A DNA stretch of 64,000 bases from the NCBI RefSeq assembly GCF_025809055.1, contig NZ_CP075529.1:1054001-1118000 (forward strand), given 5' to 3'. The DNA comes from Devosia sp. (GTDB taxonomy: Bacteria; Pseudomonadota; Alphaproteobacteria; Rhizobiales; Devosiaceae). The position numbers and the translations under genes are program-made. The first letter of the stretch is position 1. Each line of letters starts with the position of its first letter. Below, in pieces: positions 37,840 to 46,495 of this stretch. The notes below the pieces were generated by a model. It saw only the letters and a list, made by a program, of their open reading frames with translations, searched no databases and was not told the origin of the DNA.

Positions 37840-37872
37840 GAAAAAAGGCACCGGAGAACCGGTGCCTCAAAT
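37840..37872 (-). terminator. Terminator after recA
   Basis: AGGCACCGG and CCGGTGCCT form a 9-bp stem with a four-base loop. Read leftward it is followed by TTTTTTC. It lies 29 bases past the recA stop and separates recA from alaS. Confidence 0.85.
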
Positions 37873-37895
37873 CATTGCATGGGATTTGCTGGAGA

Positions 37896-38972
37896 TCAGT
37901 CGTCGCTGCCGCCGTCGTCGTCCTCGCCACCGGCCACCAGGAGCACTTCGCCAAGCAGACCCGAACTTTCGCGTACACCCTGCTCGATGGTCGCGGCGAT
38001 TTCCGGATTGTCCTTGAGGAACTGCCGGGAATTCTCACGCCCCTGCCCGAGGCGCTGGCTATCCCAGGAGAACCAGGCGCCGGATTTGTCGACGATGCCG
38101 GACTTGACGCCCAGATCGAGCAATTCGCCCGTCTTGGAAATGCCCTCGCCATACATGATGTCGAACTCGACCTGGCGGAACGGCGGTGCCAGCTTGTTCT
38201 TGACCACCTTGACGCGGGTCTGGTTGCCCACGATCTCCTCGCGGTCCTTGATGGCGCCGATACGGCGGATGTCGAGGCGCACGGAAGAATAGAATTTCAG
38301 CGCATTGCCACCCGTCGTGGTCTCCGGCGAGCCATACATGACCCCGATCTTCATGCGAATCTGATTGATGAAGATGACGAGGCACTTGGACTTGGAAATC
38401 GACGAGGTCAGCTTGCGCATGGCCTGGCTCATCAGGCGGGCCTGCTGGCCCGGCAGGCTGTCGCCCATTTCCCCTTCGAGTTCGGCGCGCGGCGTCAGGG
38501 CCGCCACGGAATCGACCACAAGCACATCGATGGCACCCGACCGCACCAGCGTATCGGTGATTTCGAGAGCCTGTTCGCCCGCATCGGGCTGCGAAATCAG
38601 CAGGTCATCGACATTGACGCCGAGCTTGCGGGCATAGACCGGGTCGAGGGCATGTTCCGCATCGACAAAGGCGCAGATGCCGCCCTTGCGCTGGGCCTCG
38701 GCCACCACATGCAGGGCCAGGGTGGTCTTGCCCGAGCTTTCCGGCCCGAAAATCTCGACGATACGGCCCTTTGGCAGGCCGCCAATACCCAGGGCGATGT
38801 CGAGCCCCAGCGAGCCGGTGGAGATGGCTTCCACCTCGATGGCGGAGTTCTCGCCCAGGCGCATGATCGAGCCCTTGCCGAAATTCCGCTCGATCTGGCT
38901 CAGCGCCGCCGCAAGAGCCTTGTCCTTGTCCATCGATCCACCCTCAACAACGCGAAGTGGCGAAGCTGCCAT
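37896..38972 (-). CDS. recA: Recombinase RecA
   Basis: A 358-residue strand-exchange ATPase. Walker A is GPESSGKTT (residues 76-84), Walker B is DVLVVDSVAAL, and the L2 loop region is GSPETTTGGNALKFYSSVR. The acidic tail (GGEDDDGGSDD) is typical. The N-terminus MAASPLRVVEGGSMDKDKAL matches other alphaproteobacterial RecA starts, so the upstream ATG was kept. SOS control is indicated by two LexA-like boxes upstream. Confidence 0.99.
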   Translation of the reverse strand: MAASPLRVVEGGSMDKDKALAAALSQIERNFGKGSIMRLGENSAIEVEAISTGSLGLDIALGIGGLPKGRIVEIFGPESSGKTTLALHVVAEAQRKGGICAFVDAEHALDPVYARKLGVNVDDLLISQPDAGEQALEITDTLVRSGAIDVLVVDSVAALTPRAELEGEMGDSLPGQQARLMSQAMRKLTSSISKSKCLVIFINQIRMKIGVMYGSPETTTGGNALKFYSSVRLDIRRIGAIKDREEIVGNQTRVKVVKNKLAPPFRQVEFDIMYGEGISKTGELLDLGVKSGIVDKSGAWFSWDSQRLGQGRENSRQFLKDNPEIAATIEQGVRESSGLLGEVLLVAGGEDDDGGSDD

Positions 38973-39044
38973 AGTGCTGTCTCCTTATTTCACGCTCCCG
39001 AGGGCTGTGCAACGAGAGGCCGGTTTGGTTTCTGTGTCCTATTT

Positions 39045-39087
39045 GTTCTCATTTTGTTTCAGTTCCGTCAAGGGACAAAATGAGAAC
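39045..39087. promoter_or_regulatory. Paired inverted LexA-like (SOS) boxes upstream of recA
   Basis: The alphaproteobacterial LexA site is the direct repeat GTTC-N7-GTTC. Here the plus strand at 39045-39059 reads GTTC, TCATTTT, GTTT, and the minus strand at 39087-39073 reads GTTC, TCATTTT, GTCC. Each misses the consensus by few bases. Together they form a perfect 13-bp inverted repeat (GTTCTCATTTTGT) with a 17-base spacer, located about 73-115 bases before the recA start. Confidence 0.75.
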
Positions 39088-39253
39088 ATCTGTGGTTTCG
39101 TCCAGCGCAAGATGCCAGCGCCCATTGCCTGATTCTGTCAGTAGCGTCCGGCATGGCTCAAAAGTATGATTTTTGACTGGACAGGTCCGGCCGCAATGCG
39201 TTTTATGCCCCGCACCAGCCCTGCCCCCGCGGCGCGACATCAGGACGAACCAC

Positions 39254-40246
39254 ATGCATCTCATCCAGTTCATCGACGACAAGGGCCATCGCGCCGTCGG
39301 CGTGACACAGAATGGCCAGACCCACACGGTCAACGCGGTCACCAGCGTTTATGAGCTGGTTCAGGCCAGCCTTGCCGGCAGTGGCAGCCTCGCCGCGACG
39401 ATTGCCGACAAGGGGCTGGGCGCAGCGATCGACAAGCAGGCTCTGCTGACTGAAAACCGCTTGCTGGCCCCAATCGATCATCCCGATCCGGCCCACCTGC
39501 ATGTGACCGGCACCGGTCTCACTCATCTGGGCTCGGCCGCGACGCGCGATGCCATGCACAAGAATACCGACAAGCCCGCCAATGAGCTGACCGACAGCAT
39601 GAAGATGTTCCGGATGGGCCTGGAGAACGGCAAGCCGGCGGCCGGCCAAAAGGGCGTGCAGCCGGAGTGGTTCTACAAGGGCAACGGCCATGTCGTGATC
39701 AATCCGGGCGCCGCCATCCCCTCCCCGTCTTTTGCACTCGATGCTGGTGAGGAGCCGGAGATTGCCGGTATCTATGTGATCGACGCCAAGGGGCAACCGC
39801 GACGGCTGGGCTTTGCGCTGGGCAATGAGTTTTCAGACCATGTCACGGAGCGGATCAACTACCTCTACCTCGCCCATTCGAAACTGCGCGCCTGTTCCTT
39901 CGGACCCGAACTGCGGGTCGGCGACCTGCCCCGGCATATCGAAGGCACCTCGAAAATCCGGCGCGATGGCGACGTGCTGTGGCAAAAACCCTTCCTCTCG
40001 GGCGAGGACAATATGAGCCACACCATCGCCAATCTCGAATATCACCACTTCAAATATGATCTGTTCTGCCAGCCCGGCGACGTGCATGTGCACATGTTCG
40101 GCACGGCAACCCTGAGCTTTGCCGATGGCATCTCGACCCGCCCGGATGACGTCTTCGAAATCGAGGAAGCCCAGTTCGGCCTGCCGCTGCGCAATCCCGT
40201 GCGCGTCGAACAGGAAAAGCCTGTCGTCATCGCCGGGCTCTATTGA
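39254..40246 (+). CDS. GguC/AraD1-like fumarylacetoacetate-hydrolase-family protein
   Basis: A 330-residue protein of the FAH superfamily, AraD1/GguC subgroup. MHLIQFIDDKGHRAVGVTQN, then LHVTGTGLTHLGSAATRDAM, PEWFYKGNGHVVINPGA and PEIAGIYVIDAKGQPRRLGF are typical. Relatives are found with sugar-ABC transporters and aldonic-acid catabolism, and possible hydratase activity on 2-keto-3-deoxy acids has been proposed. The ATG at 39254 gives the family N-terminus. It may work with the downstream aldo/keto reductase. Confidence 0.82.
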   Translation: MHLIQFIDDKGHRAVGVTQNGQTHTVNAVTSVYELVQASLAGSGSLAATIADKGLGAAIDKQALLTENRLLAPIDHPDPAHLHVTGTGLTHLGSAATRDAMHKNTDKPANELTDSMKMFRMGLENGKPAAGQKGVQPEWFYKGNGHVVINPGAAIPSPSFALDAGEEPEIAGIYVIDAKGQPRRLGFALGNEFSDHVTERINYLYLAHSKLRACSFGPELRVGDLPRHIEGTSKIRRDGDVLWQKPFLSGEDNMSHTIANLEYHHFKYDLFCQPGDVHVHMFGTATLSFADGISTRPDDVFEIEEAQFGLPLRNPVRVEQEKPVVIAGLY

Positions 40247-40261
40247 GCGGAAAACCGTACG

Positions 40262-40290
40262 AAAGGGCGGGGCGCGAGCGCTCCGCCTTT
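40262..40290 (+). terminator. Possible intrinsic terminator after the FAH-family gene
   Basis: An imperfect stem, AAAGGGCGGGGCG against CGCTCCGCCTTT with a short loop, lies 15 bases after the stop. One G bulge and a GT pair weaken it, and the U-tract is only TTT. Confidence 0.4.
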
Positions 40291-40340
40291 ACTCTTTGCA
40301 ACTAACATGTCAGTTATCCGCCGCCTGACGGAGACCCGAC

Positions 40341-41360
40341 ATGACCGTGCGCCCATTCGAAAAACGCCGCATTGCCCAGACCGAACTCGGGGTCACAACG
40401 CTTGGCCTGGGCGGGGCGAGCCTTGCCGGGATATTTTCGGCCGTGCCGGCCGATCAGGCGCGTGCCACCGTGTCTCACGCGCTGGATGCCGGCATCACTT
40501 ATGTCGACACCGCACCACAATATGGCCTGGGCCGCTCGGAACATCTCGTGGGCGAGGTGGTGCGGTCCGCCAAACCCCGCCCGGTGATTTCCACCAAGGT
40601 CGGCCGCCTTCTCAAGCCAGTCGACCCGGCCAGCCAGGACAAGGGCAACTGGGTCGATCCCCTGCCCTTCGACCAGGCTTATGACTATTCCTATGAAGGG
40701 ATCATGCGGTCCTACGAGGACAGCCTGCAAAGGCTCGGCCTCGACCGCGTCGACATGCTCTACGTGCATGATATCGGCACCGCAACGCATGGCGAGGCGG
40801 GCAATATGCCGTTGTGGTCACAACTGGCCAATGGCGGCTACCGTGCCCTGCGCGAGCTGCGCGACACCGGCAGGGTCAAGGCGATCGGCCTCGGGGTCAA
40901 CGAGTGGGAAGTGTGCATGGATGCCTTCGCGCTCGGCGACTGGGACGTGTTCCTGTTGGCCGGTCGTTATACGCTGCTCGAGCAGACGGCGCTGTCACCA
41001 TTCATGGCCACATGCGTCGAGCGCCATGCCTCGGTCGTCGTGGGCGGGCCGTTCAACTCGGGTATCCTCGTGGGTGGCGACACGTTCAATTATGCCAAGG
41101 CCCCGGACCATGTGGTGCGGCGCGTGAGGGCGATCGAAGCTGTGTGCAAGGATTTCGACGTGCCCCTGCCGGCCGCGGCCCTGCAATTTCCGCTGACCCA
41201 TCCGGCCGTGTGCAACGTGCTGCCCGGCCCCCGCAGTCCGGCCGAACTCGACGGCATTCTCGATTGGTGGAACGTGGCCATTCCCGCAGACCTCTGGCAG
41301 GAACTGGCGCGGCGCGACCTCCTGGCTCCCGGAACACCGGTGCCCGGCATCTCGTCTTGA
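40341..41360 (+). CDS. Aldo/keto reductase, sugar-dehydrogenase-like
   Basis: A 339-residue AKR TIM-barrel. D and Y of the tetrad are in VDTAPQYGLGRSEHL, K in VISTKVGRLL, H in LYVHDIGT. The overall length and YDYSYEGIMRSYEDSLQRLG resemble D-threo-aldose 1-dehydrogenase, L-fucose or pyridoxal 4-dehydrogenase members. With the FAH-family gene 94 bases upstream, an aldose or aldonate pathway is a reasonable inference. Confidence 0.88.
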   Translation: MTVRPFEKRRIAQTELGVTTLGLGGASLAGIFSAVPADQARATVSHALDAGITYVDTAPQYGLGRSEHLVGEVVRSAKPRPVISTKVGRLLKPVDPASQDKGNWVDPLPFDQAYDYSYEGIMRSYEDSLQRLGLDRVDMLYVHDIGTATHGEAGNMPLWSQLANGGYRALRELRDTGRVKAIGLGVNEWEVCMDAFALGDWDVFLLAGRYTLLEQTALSPFMATCVERHASVVVGGPFNSGILVGGDTFNYAKAPDHVVRRVRAIEAVCKDFDVPLPAAALQFPLTHPAVCNVLPGPRSPAELDGILDWWNVAIPADLWQELARRDLLAPGTPVPGISS

Positions 41361-41386
41361 CCGGACCGAGGGATCAATCTATAAAT

Positions 41387-41398
41387 AACTGATTGGTT
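41387..41398. promoter_or_regulatory. Possible operator upstream of the second ArsR gene
   Basis: AACTGATTGGTT is an imperfect palindrome with AAC and GTT ends, 22 bases before the ArsR start, in an AT-rich promoter-like stretch (ATAAATAACTGATT). It could be a repressor site. Evidence is position and weak symmetry only. Confidence 0.25.
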
Positions 41399-41420
41399 CT
41401 GTAACTGGATCGTTCTGCTG

Positions 41421-41771
41421 ATGGACAGCGCCCAACTCGACGCGACATTCCACGCCTTGTCCGACCCCACGCGGCGCGCCATTCTCGCGCGCCTGGCCGA
41501 CGACGGCGACGTCACGGTCATGGACCTGGCCAAGCCGTTCGACATGAGCCAGCCAGCTATTTCCAAGCATCTCAAGGTGCTCGAGAAAGCCGGCCTGGTG
41601 TCGCGCGGCCGTGACGCCCAGAGGCGGCCAGTGCATCTCGAAGCGCAGCCGCTGGCCGAGGCCACGAGTTGGCTGATTGCCTACCGTGAATACTGGTCGG
41701 CACAATTTGGACGGCTGGACGGCCTGCTCGAAGAGTTGCAGGCACTCGAGGCTCGTACTGGCAAGACCTGA
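41421..41771 (+). CDS. ArsR-family transcriptional regulator (second)
   Basis: A 116-residue winged-helix protein with FHALSDPTRRAILARLADDG, recognition helix MSQPAISKHLKVLEKAGLVS and wing GRDAQRRPVHLEAQPL. The C-terminal AYREYWSAQFGRLDGLLEEL helix is usual for ArsR proteins paired with SRPBCC genes. No metal-binding cysteines. It is the second such pair in the window. Confidence 0.9.
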   Translation: MDSAQLDATFHALSDPTRRAILARLADDGDVTVMDLAKPFDMSQPAISKHLKVLEKAGLVSRGRDAQRRPVHLEAQPLAEATSWLIAYREYWSAQFGRLDGLLEELQALEARTGKT

Positions 41772-41779
41772 GGCAACCC

Positions 41780-42268
41780 ATGCATCCCGGCGACCCGCTT
41801 TCCGTTTCCACGCCCACCGACCAATCCGTGGTCATCGAGCGCAGTTTTGCCGCGCCGCCGCATCTGGTCTATGCCTGCTACACCCAGCCGGGGCTGATCC
41901 GTCGCTGGCTGACCGGCCCCGATGGCTGGACCATGCCCGTATGCAGTTATGACGCACGGCCCGGCGGCGACTACAGGTTCGAATGGCGCGGACCCGAAGA
42001 GGGTTTCCTGGCGCTGACCGGCAAGATCGACAGCATCGATGCCATTCGCTACATCGATTCAACCGAACAGTTCGACGCCGGCGCAATGGGCCCATCCTAT
42101 CGCAGCGAACTGGCCTTCACGCTCAAGGACATGGGGACGCTGGTCGTCAATACGCTCACCTATGCGTCCCTGGCCCATCGTGACATGGTGGTGGCGACCG
42201 GGATGGCCGAAGGCATGGAGCAGAGTTTCCAAAGCCTGGACCGCCTTCTCGCCTCGCAACAGGCCTGA
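41780..42268 (+). CDS. SRPBCC (AHSA1) family protein
   Basis: A 162-residue AHSA1-type protein. VVIERSFAAPPHLVYACYTQ, LIRRWLTGPDGWTMPVCSYD, RPGGDYRFEWRG and the C-terminal GMAEGMEQSFQSLDRLLASQ are the full family pattern, unlike the shorter protein at 17.5 kb. It starts eight bases after the ArsR stop, so the pair is an operon. Ligand unknown. Confidence 0.88.
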   Translation: MHPGDPLSVSTPTDQSVVIERSFAAPPHLVYACYTQPGLIRRWLTGPDGWTMPVCSYDARPGGDYRFEWRGPEEGFLALTGKIDSIDAIRYIDSTEQFDAGAMGPSYRSELAFTLKDMGTLVVNTLTYASLAHRDMVVATGMAEGMEQSFQSLDRLLASQQA

Positions 42269-42307
42269 AGCGAGACGGAACGGCCCGGGACCGGATGACG
42301 GAACCCG

Positions 42308-42703
42308 TCAGTTCATGTCCAGTGCGTAGGGTTTGAGCGTTTCCATGGCAATCAGCTCCAAGACGGCCCGATTCGTCGCCCGGAGATAGACCCGCGGCGC
42401 CATGCCGGCCTCATGCGCCTCCAGCCAGCGCATCGCGACGAGGCACCAGCGGTCGCCGGCCACCAGCCCCGGAAAGGCGAATTCCGGCCGCGGCGTCGAC
42501 AGGTCGTTTCCGACACTGGCGGAAAAGGCCAGAAACGCATCGGTCACTTCGATGCAGACCAGGTGAACCGCCACGCCATCCGGCCCGGCGGCGCAGTACC
42601 CAGTGCGGTAGAAGCCGGTCAGCGGATCGAGTGAGCAGCTCTCTAGGGGCTCGCCCAGGACATTGTATTCGGAGGGCCCCTCGCCGGGATTGAGATAGTT
42701 CAT
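42308..42703 (-). CDS. DUF2237-family protein
   Basis: A 131-residue protein matching DUF2237, a family of about 120-residue cytoplasmic proteins of unknown function. NVLGEPLESCSLDPLTGFYR, then RTGYCAAGPDGVAVHLVCIE, and GDRWCLVAMRWLEAHEAGMA are conserved. It starts 12 bases after the cckA stop on the same strand and may be the last gene of that transcript. Its stop region is a small TGACGG-AAC-CCGTCA hairpin. Confidence 0.83.
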   Translation of the reverse strand: MNYLNPGEGPSEYNVLGEPLESCSLDPLTGFYRTGYCAAGPDGVAVHLVCIEVTDAFLAFSASVGNDLSTPRPEFAFPGLVAGDRWCLVAMRWLEAHEAGMAPRVYLRATNRAVLELIAMETLKPYALDMN

Positions 42704-42715
42704 CGACCGCTCCGG

Positions 42716-45286
42716 CTATTCGTCTCGCTTGTCCTGACGCTGGAGCACTTCCTTGACCTTGGCGTTGATCTGGTCGAGCGCATAGGGCTTGGGCAGGAAA
42801 TCGACGCTTTGATCGTCCTCGATATCGCGGCGCACGCTTTCCTCGGCATAGCCGGACACGAAGATGATCTTCAGATTAGGCGCCCGCTCACGAATGACCT
42901 TGAGCATGGTGGGGCCGTCCATTTCCGGCATAACCACGTCCGAAATGATCAGGTCGACCTCGTAGTCGAGATCTTCGAGCACTTCGAGTGCCTCTTCGCC
43001 ACCTTCGGCTTCATGCACTTCGTAGCCGGTGGCCTTGAGGGCACGGGCGGAGAAAGCGCGCACGCTTTCCTCGTCCTCGACCAGAAGGATGCGCTCGTGA
43101 CCGGTGAGATCCTTGACCGGGGCAGCCGCAGCCGCGGCCTTCGCGGCAGCCTCTTCGACCGTGGGCACATAACGCGGCAGGAAAATCTTGAAGGTGGTGC
43201 CGACGCCAACCGTCGACACCGGATAGATATAGCCCTCGGTCTGCTTGACGATGCCATAGACCGTGGAGAGGCCCAGCCCCGTTCCCTTGCCCAGTTCCTT
43301 GGTGGTGAAGAAGGGCTCGAAAATCTTCTCGAGCACTTCGGCGCTCATGCCAGTGCCGGTATCCTGCACTTCGATCAGGACGTAGTCCGCCGCGACCATG
43401 CCGTCGAACCTGAGCTGGGTCGCATCAGCCTGGGTGACATTGCCGGTTCGCAGGGTGATGGCGCCGCCATTGGGCATGGCGTCGCGGGCATTGACCACCA
43501 GATTGATGATCACCTGTTCGAGTTGCACCACGTCGGCACGAACCGGCCAGATGTTGCGGCCATGCTCGACGGTGAGATTGTTCTTCTCGCCGATCATGCG
43601 CTTGAGCAGCACGGTCAGGTCATCGACGATCAGCGGCAGCTCGAGCACCTGCGGGCGCAGGGTCTGCCGGCGCGAGAAGGCCAGCAGCTGCCGGGTGAGA
43701 CCGGCGGCGCGATTGGCGTTCTGCTTGATCTGCATCAGTTCGTTGAAGCTCGGGTCGCCCGGCTTGTGCTTGAGCAGCAACAGATCGGAAAAGCCGATAA
43801 TGGCGGTGAGCAGATTGTTGAAATCGTGCGCGACGCCGCCCGCCAGCTGGCCAACGGCCTGCATCTTCTGGCTCTGGGCAAACTGCGCCTCGAGCTTGCG
43901 CTGATCGGTCATATCCAGGGCATAGACATTGACCTGTTCGGGTGAGCCGGCACTGGTCTCGGAGGCGGAAATATAGAGCCGCACGGCGTGATCGCCCTCG
44001 ACGCTCAATACCGCATCGACCGGCTCGACTTCGGAGCGGCGGGCGGCAGCGGCCGCCAGCGCGCGGCCAAGGCGGTCGCGACTGGCCTCTCCAATCAGGT
44101 CTGACAGAGGCTGGAGTTCAAGGCTCTTTTCCTCGCCCGACCACCGGAAAATCCGGCTGAACGGCGCATTGGTGCGCACGATGCGGCCATCGGCGTCGAG
44201 CGTGGCAATGGCGAAGGGCGTGTCATTGAAGAAGCGCGAAAACCGCACTTCGGCGGCGCGCAATTCTTCCTCGGTATCGGGGGCGTTGGTCTTGTCGAGC
44301 ACGAGCGTCCGTGTCTCGCCCAGTTCGCCATCGGCAAGGCGGGCCGCGCGGTGCAGCAGCCGCACCGGCAGGGAGGTGCCGTTGCGGCGCACCAGGTCGA
44401 TATCGATGATCTCGGTGCGGATCTCGCCATCACCCCTGCCCCGCATCAGCAGCGAGGCGCCATCGCCGCGGACAATGTCGGAAAGCGAGAGCTGGCCGGC
44501 ATTGAACTCGGCCAGGTCATAGCCCAGCCAATCGGCCAGGGTGGAATTGAGATACTGGACCCGCCCATTGGCATCGGCCGAGAAGAAACCGGATGGGGAA
44601 TGATCGAGATAATCGATGGCGCGCTGCAGGTCGCGAAAGGCCGTCTCGTTATTCTCGCGGTCGCGCGTGATGTCTTCGACGGACCAGGCCACCAATGGCT
44701 GCGGCGCATCGTCAGTCTCGGGCAAGGGGCGCACGCCCACGCGGTACCAATAGACCCGGCCGATATCGCCCTGGGCCCCGCCCAGCCCGCCGGGCAGGCG
44801 AATATCCTCGATGGCGTTACGCCCATCCTTGGCGGCGCGCGATAGCCGGTAAATGGCCTCGCCGGTATCGGCAAAGCCCGAAAACAGCCGCGGCACGCCC
44901 ACTGGCACGCCATTGTTCAGCGAGCCCGGAAAGCCGCCATAGTGTTGATTGACATAGACAATCTTGCCGTCGCGATCGGCAATGACGGCGCCATGGGGGA
45001 GACTGTCCACCAGGGCGTGGCTGATCGTGCGGCGCTCCTCGGTGGCGGCAAACCGGAACAGGCCTGCGGCCAGGCCGAACAGGAAGAAGACGCCAGCCAC
45101 GGCCAGGATGCCGACAAAGGTCATCACGAATTCAGGCGGCAGGTCATTGCCGAACCAGGTGAAGCCGACCGCAACCAGGATCAGCATGGCCCCAAGGAGC
45201 ACGACGCGCCAGACACCGCCGCCACCACGTCCGCGATCCAGAAGCGGTTCCGGGTAATTGTCCTCGCCGAGCGGCGTTGTTGCCAT
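42716..45286 (-). CDS. cckA: Hybrid histidine kinase CckA
   Basis: An 856-residue cell-cycle kinase. Two N-terminal transmembrane helices (about 26-80), tandem PAS regions, a HisKA domain with phospho-accepting histidine in GGVAHDFNNLLTAIIGFSDL (about H484), the HATPase motifs EQVIINLVVNARDAMPNGG and GKGTGLGLSTVYGIV, and a receiver with aspartate in LIISDVVMPEMDG (about D782). CckA feeds phosphate through ChpT to CtrA and CpdR. It follows flhB here, a linkage I recall from Caulobacter. The ATG at 45286 replaces a longer GTG-initiated frame. Confidence 0.95.
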   Translation of the reverse strand: MATTPLGEDNYPEPLLDRGRGGGGVWRVVLLGAMLILVAVGFTWFGNDLPPEFVMTFVGILAVAGVFFLFGLAAGLFRFAATEERRTISHALVDSLPHGAVIADRDGKIVYVNQHYGGFPGSLNNGVPVGVPRLFSGFADTGEAIYRLSRAAKDGRNAIEDIRLPGGLGGAQGDIGRVYWYRVGVRPLPETDDAPQPLVAWSVEDITRDRENNETAFRDLQRAIDYLDHSPSGFFSADANGRVQYLNSTLADWLGYDLAEFNAGQLSLSDIVRGDGASLLMRGRGDGEIRTEIIDIDLVRRNGTSLPVRLLHRAARLADGELGETRTLVLDKTNAPDTEEELRAAEVRFSRFFNDTPFAIATLDADGRIVRTNAPFSRIFRWSGEEKSLELQPLSDLIGEASRDRLGRALAAAAARRSEVEPVDAVLSVEGDHAVRLYISASETSAGSPEQVNVYALDMTDQRKLEAQFAQSQKMQAVGQLAGGVAHDFNNLLTAIIGFSDLLLLKHKPGDPSFNELMQIKQNANRAAGLTRQLLAFSRRQTLRPQVLELPLIVDDLTVLLKRMIGEKNNLTVEHGRNIWPVRADVVQLEQVIINLVVNARDAMPNGGAITLRTGNVTQADATQLRFDGMVAADYVLIEVQDTGTGMSAEVLEKIFEPFFTTKELGKGTGLGLSTVYGIVKQTEGYIYPVSTVGVGTTFKIFLPRYVPTVEEAAAKAAAAAAPVKDLTGHERILLVEDEESVRAFSARALKATGYEVHEAEGGEEALEVLEDLDYEVDLIISDVVMPEMDGPTMLKVIRERAPNLKIIFVSGYAEESVRRDIEDDQSVDFLPKPYALDQINAKVKEVLQRQDKRDE

Positions 45287-45400
45287 TTCTGCTTGCTCCA
45301 GCGCGCCTGGGGTGGTCCCGAATCGGGACACTCTCATCGGTGTAGCAAATGCGCCGCCCGCTTGGGAGGGCGAAGCGGCTTTTCAACATCGGATCGGGGA

Positions 45401-46492
45401 TCAGGCGCTGGGCCGCCAGCCCCCGCCCCGCCCCTGCTTGAGGCGCATGACGAAGCCGATGACTTCGGCCACGGCCTTGAAGTGATCGGCCGGGATGGTC
45501 TCATCGACCTCGACGGACGCAAACAGGGCGCGGGCCAGCGGCGGGTTCTCGACAATGGGCACGTCGTTTTCCGTCGCCACGGCACGGATGCGCAGCGCCA
45601 CGGCGTCGGCACCCTTGGCCAGGCAGCGCGGCGCGGCCATGGCCTTGTCGTATTTGAGCGCCACGGCGAAATGGGTCGGGTTGGTGATAACCACGGTCGC
45701 ATCGGGGACGGCTGCCATCATGCGCTTGCGGGCGCGCTCTTGCCGCAGCTGACGGATACGGCCCTTGACGTGCGGATCGCCTTCCATCTGCTTGTATTCT
45801 TCGCGCGTCTCCTGGACTGTCATCATCTGCCGCTTCCACCATTTCTGACGCATGTAGAAGAAGTCGGCCCCTGCGATGATCGTCACCACGATCAGCGTCG
45901 CCGCGAATATCTTGGTCCCCAGCTCCTGGAAATCGAGCAGGATCATGATCGGATCGGCGGTCATCATGGTGTCGAGACGGTCCCGCTCGGGCCAGCACAC
46001 AAGGACCACCACCACGCCGACAACCATGATCTTGAACAGACCCTTGCCGAAATTGACCAGTGCCTCGCCCGAGAACAGCCGCTTGGCGCCGGCGATCGGT
46101 GACAGTTTCGAGAGCTTGGGCTTGATGGGATCGAGCGACCAAACCGGGCGGTGCTGCACCAGATTGGCCAGCACGCCGCAGACATAGAGGACGGCAAGGG
46201 GCGCAAAGACGACGGCCAGGAGACCCACGGCCATGCCGTTGAAGAAATTGGCGAACCCGGAGCCGGTCAGATCGAACTGATCGGCATTCATCATCACAAG
46301 GCTCAGCGACCCCGACAGGTTCGACGCCGTCCACGGCGCCATGAGCGAAAAGATGATGGCCGAACCCAGGAGCATGAACCAGGTCGTGACCTCCTGGCTC
46401 TTGGCGACGTCACCCTTCTTGTGGGCGTCCTCAAGCTTTTTCTGGGAGGGGTCTTCTGTTTTGGAGTCCTGATCGGGGGCCTCGTCCGACAT
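45401..46492 (-). CDS. flhB: Flagellar export protein FlhB
   Basis: A 363-residue export-gate component and substrate-specificity switch. KTEDPSQKKLEDAHKKGDVA is the typical N-terminus, four transmembrane helices follow, and the autocleavage site NPTH is in VVITNPTHFAVAL (about residue 270). It starts three bases after the fliR stop, so fliQ-fliR-flhB is a translational unit. Confidence 0.97.
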   Translation of the reverse strand: MSDEAPDQDSKTEDPSQKKLEDAHKKGDVAKSQEVTTWFMLLGSAIIFSLMAPWTASNLSGSLSLVMMNADQFDLTGSGFANFFNGMAVGLLAVVFAPLAVLYVCGVLANLVQHRPVWSLDPIKPKLSKLSPIAGAKRLFSGEALVNFGKGLFKIMVVGVVVVLVCWPERDRLDTMMTADPIMILLDFQELGTKIFAATLIVVTIIAGADFFYMRQKWWKRQMMTVQETREEYKQMEGDPHVKGRIRQLRQERARKRMMAAVPDATVVITNPTHFAVALKYDKAMAAPRCLAKGADAVALRIRAVATENDVPIVENPPLARALFASVEVDETIPADHFKAVAEVIGFVMRLKQGRGGGWRPSA

Positions 46493-46495
46493 CGG

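Noticed and set aside
42809..43945. 378-codon open frame on the plus strand
   Set aside because: Antisense to the kinase and receiver parts of cckA.
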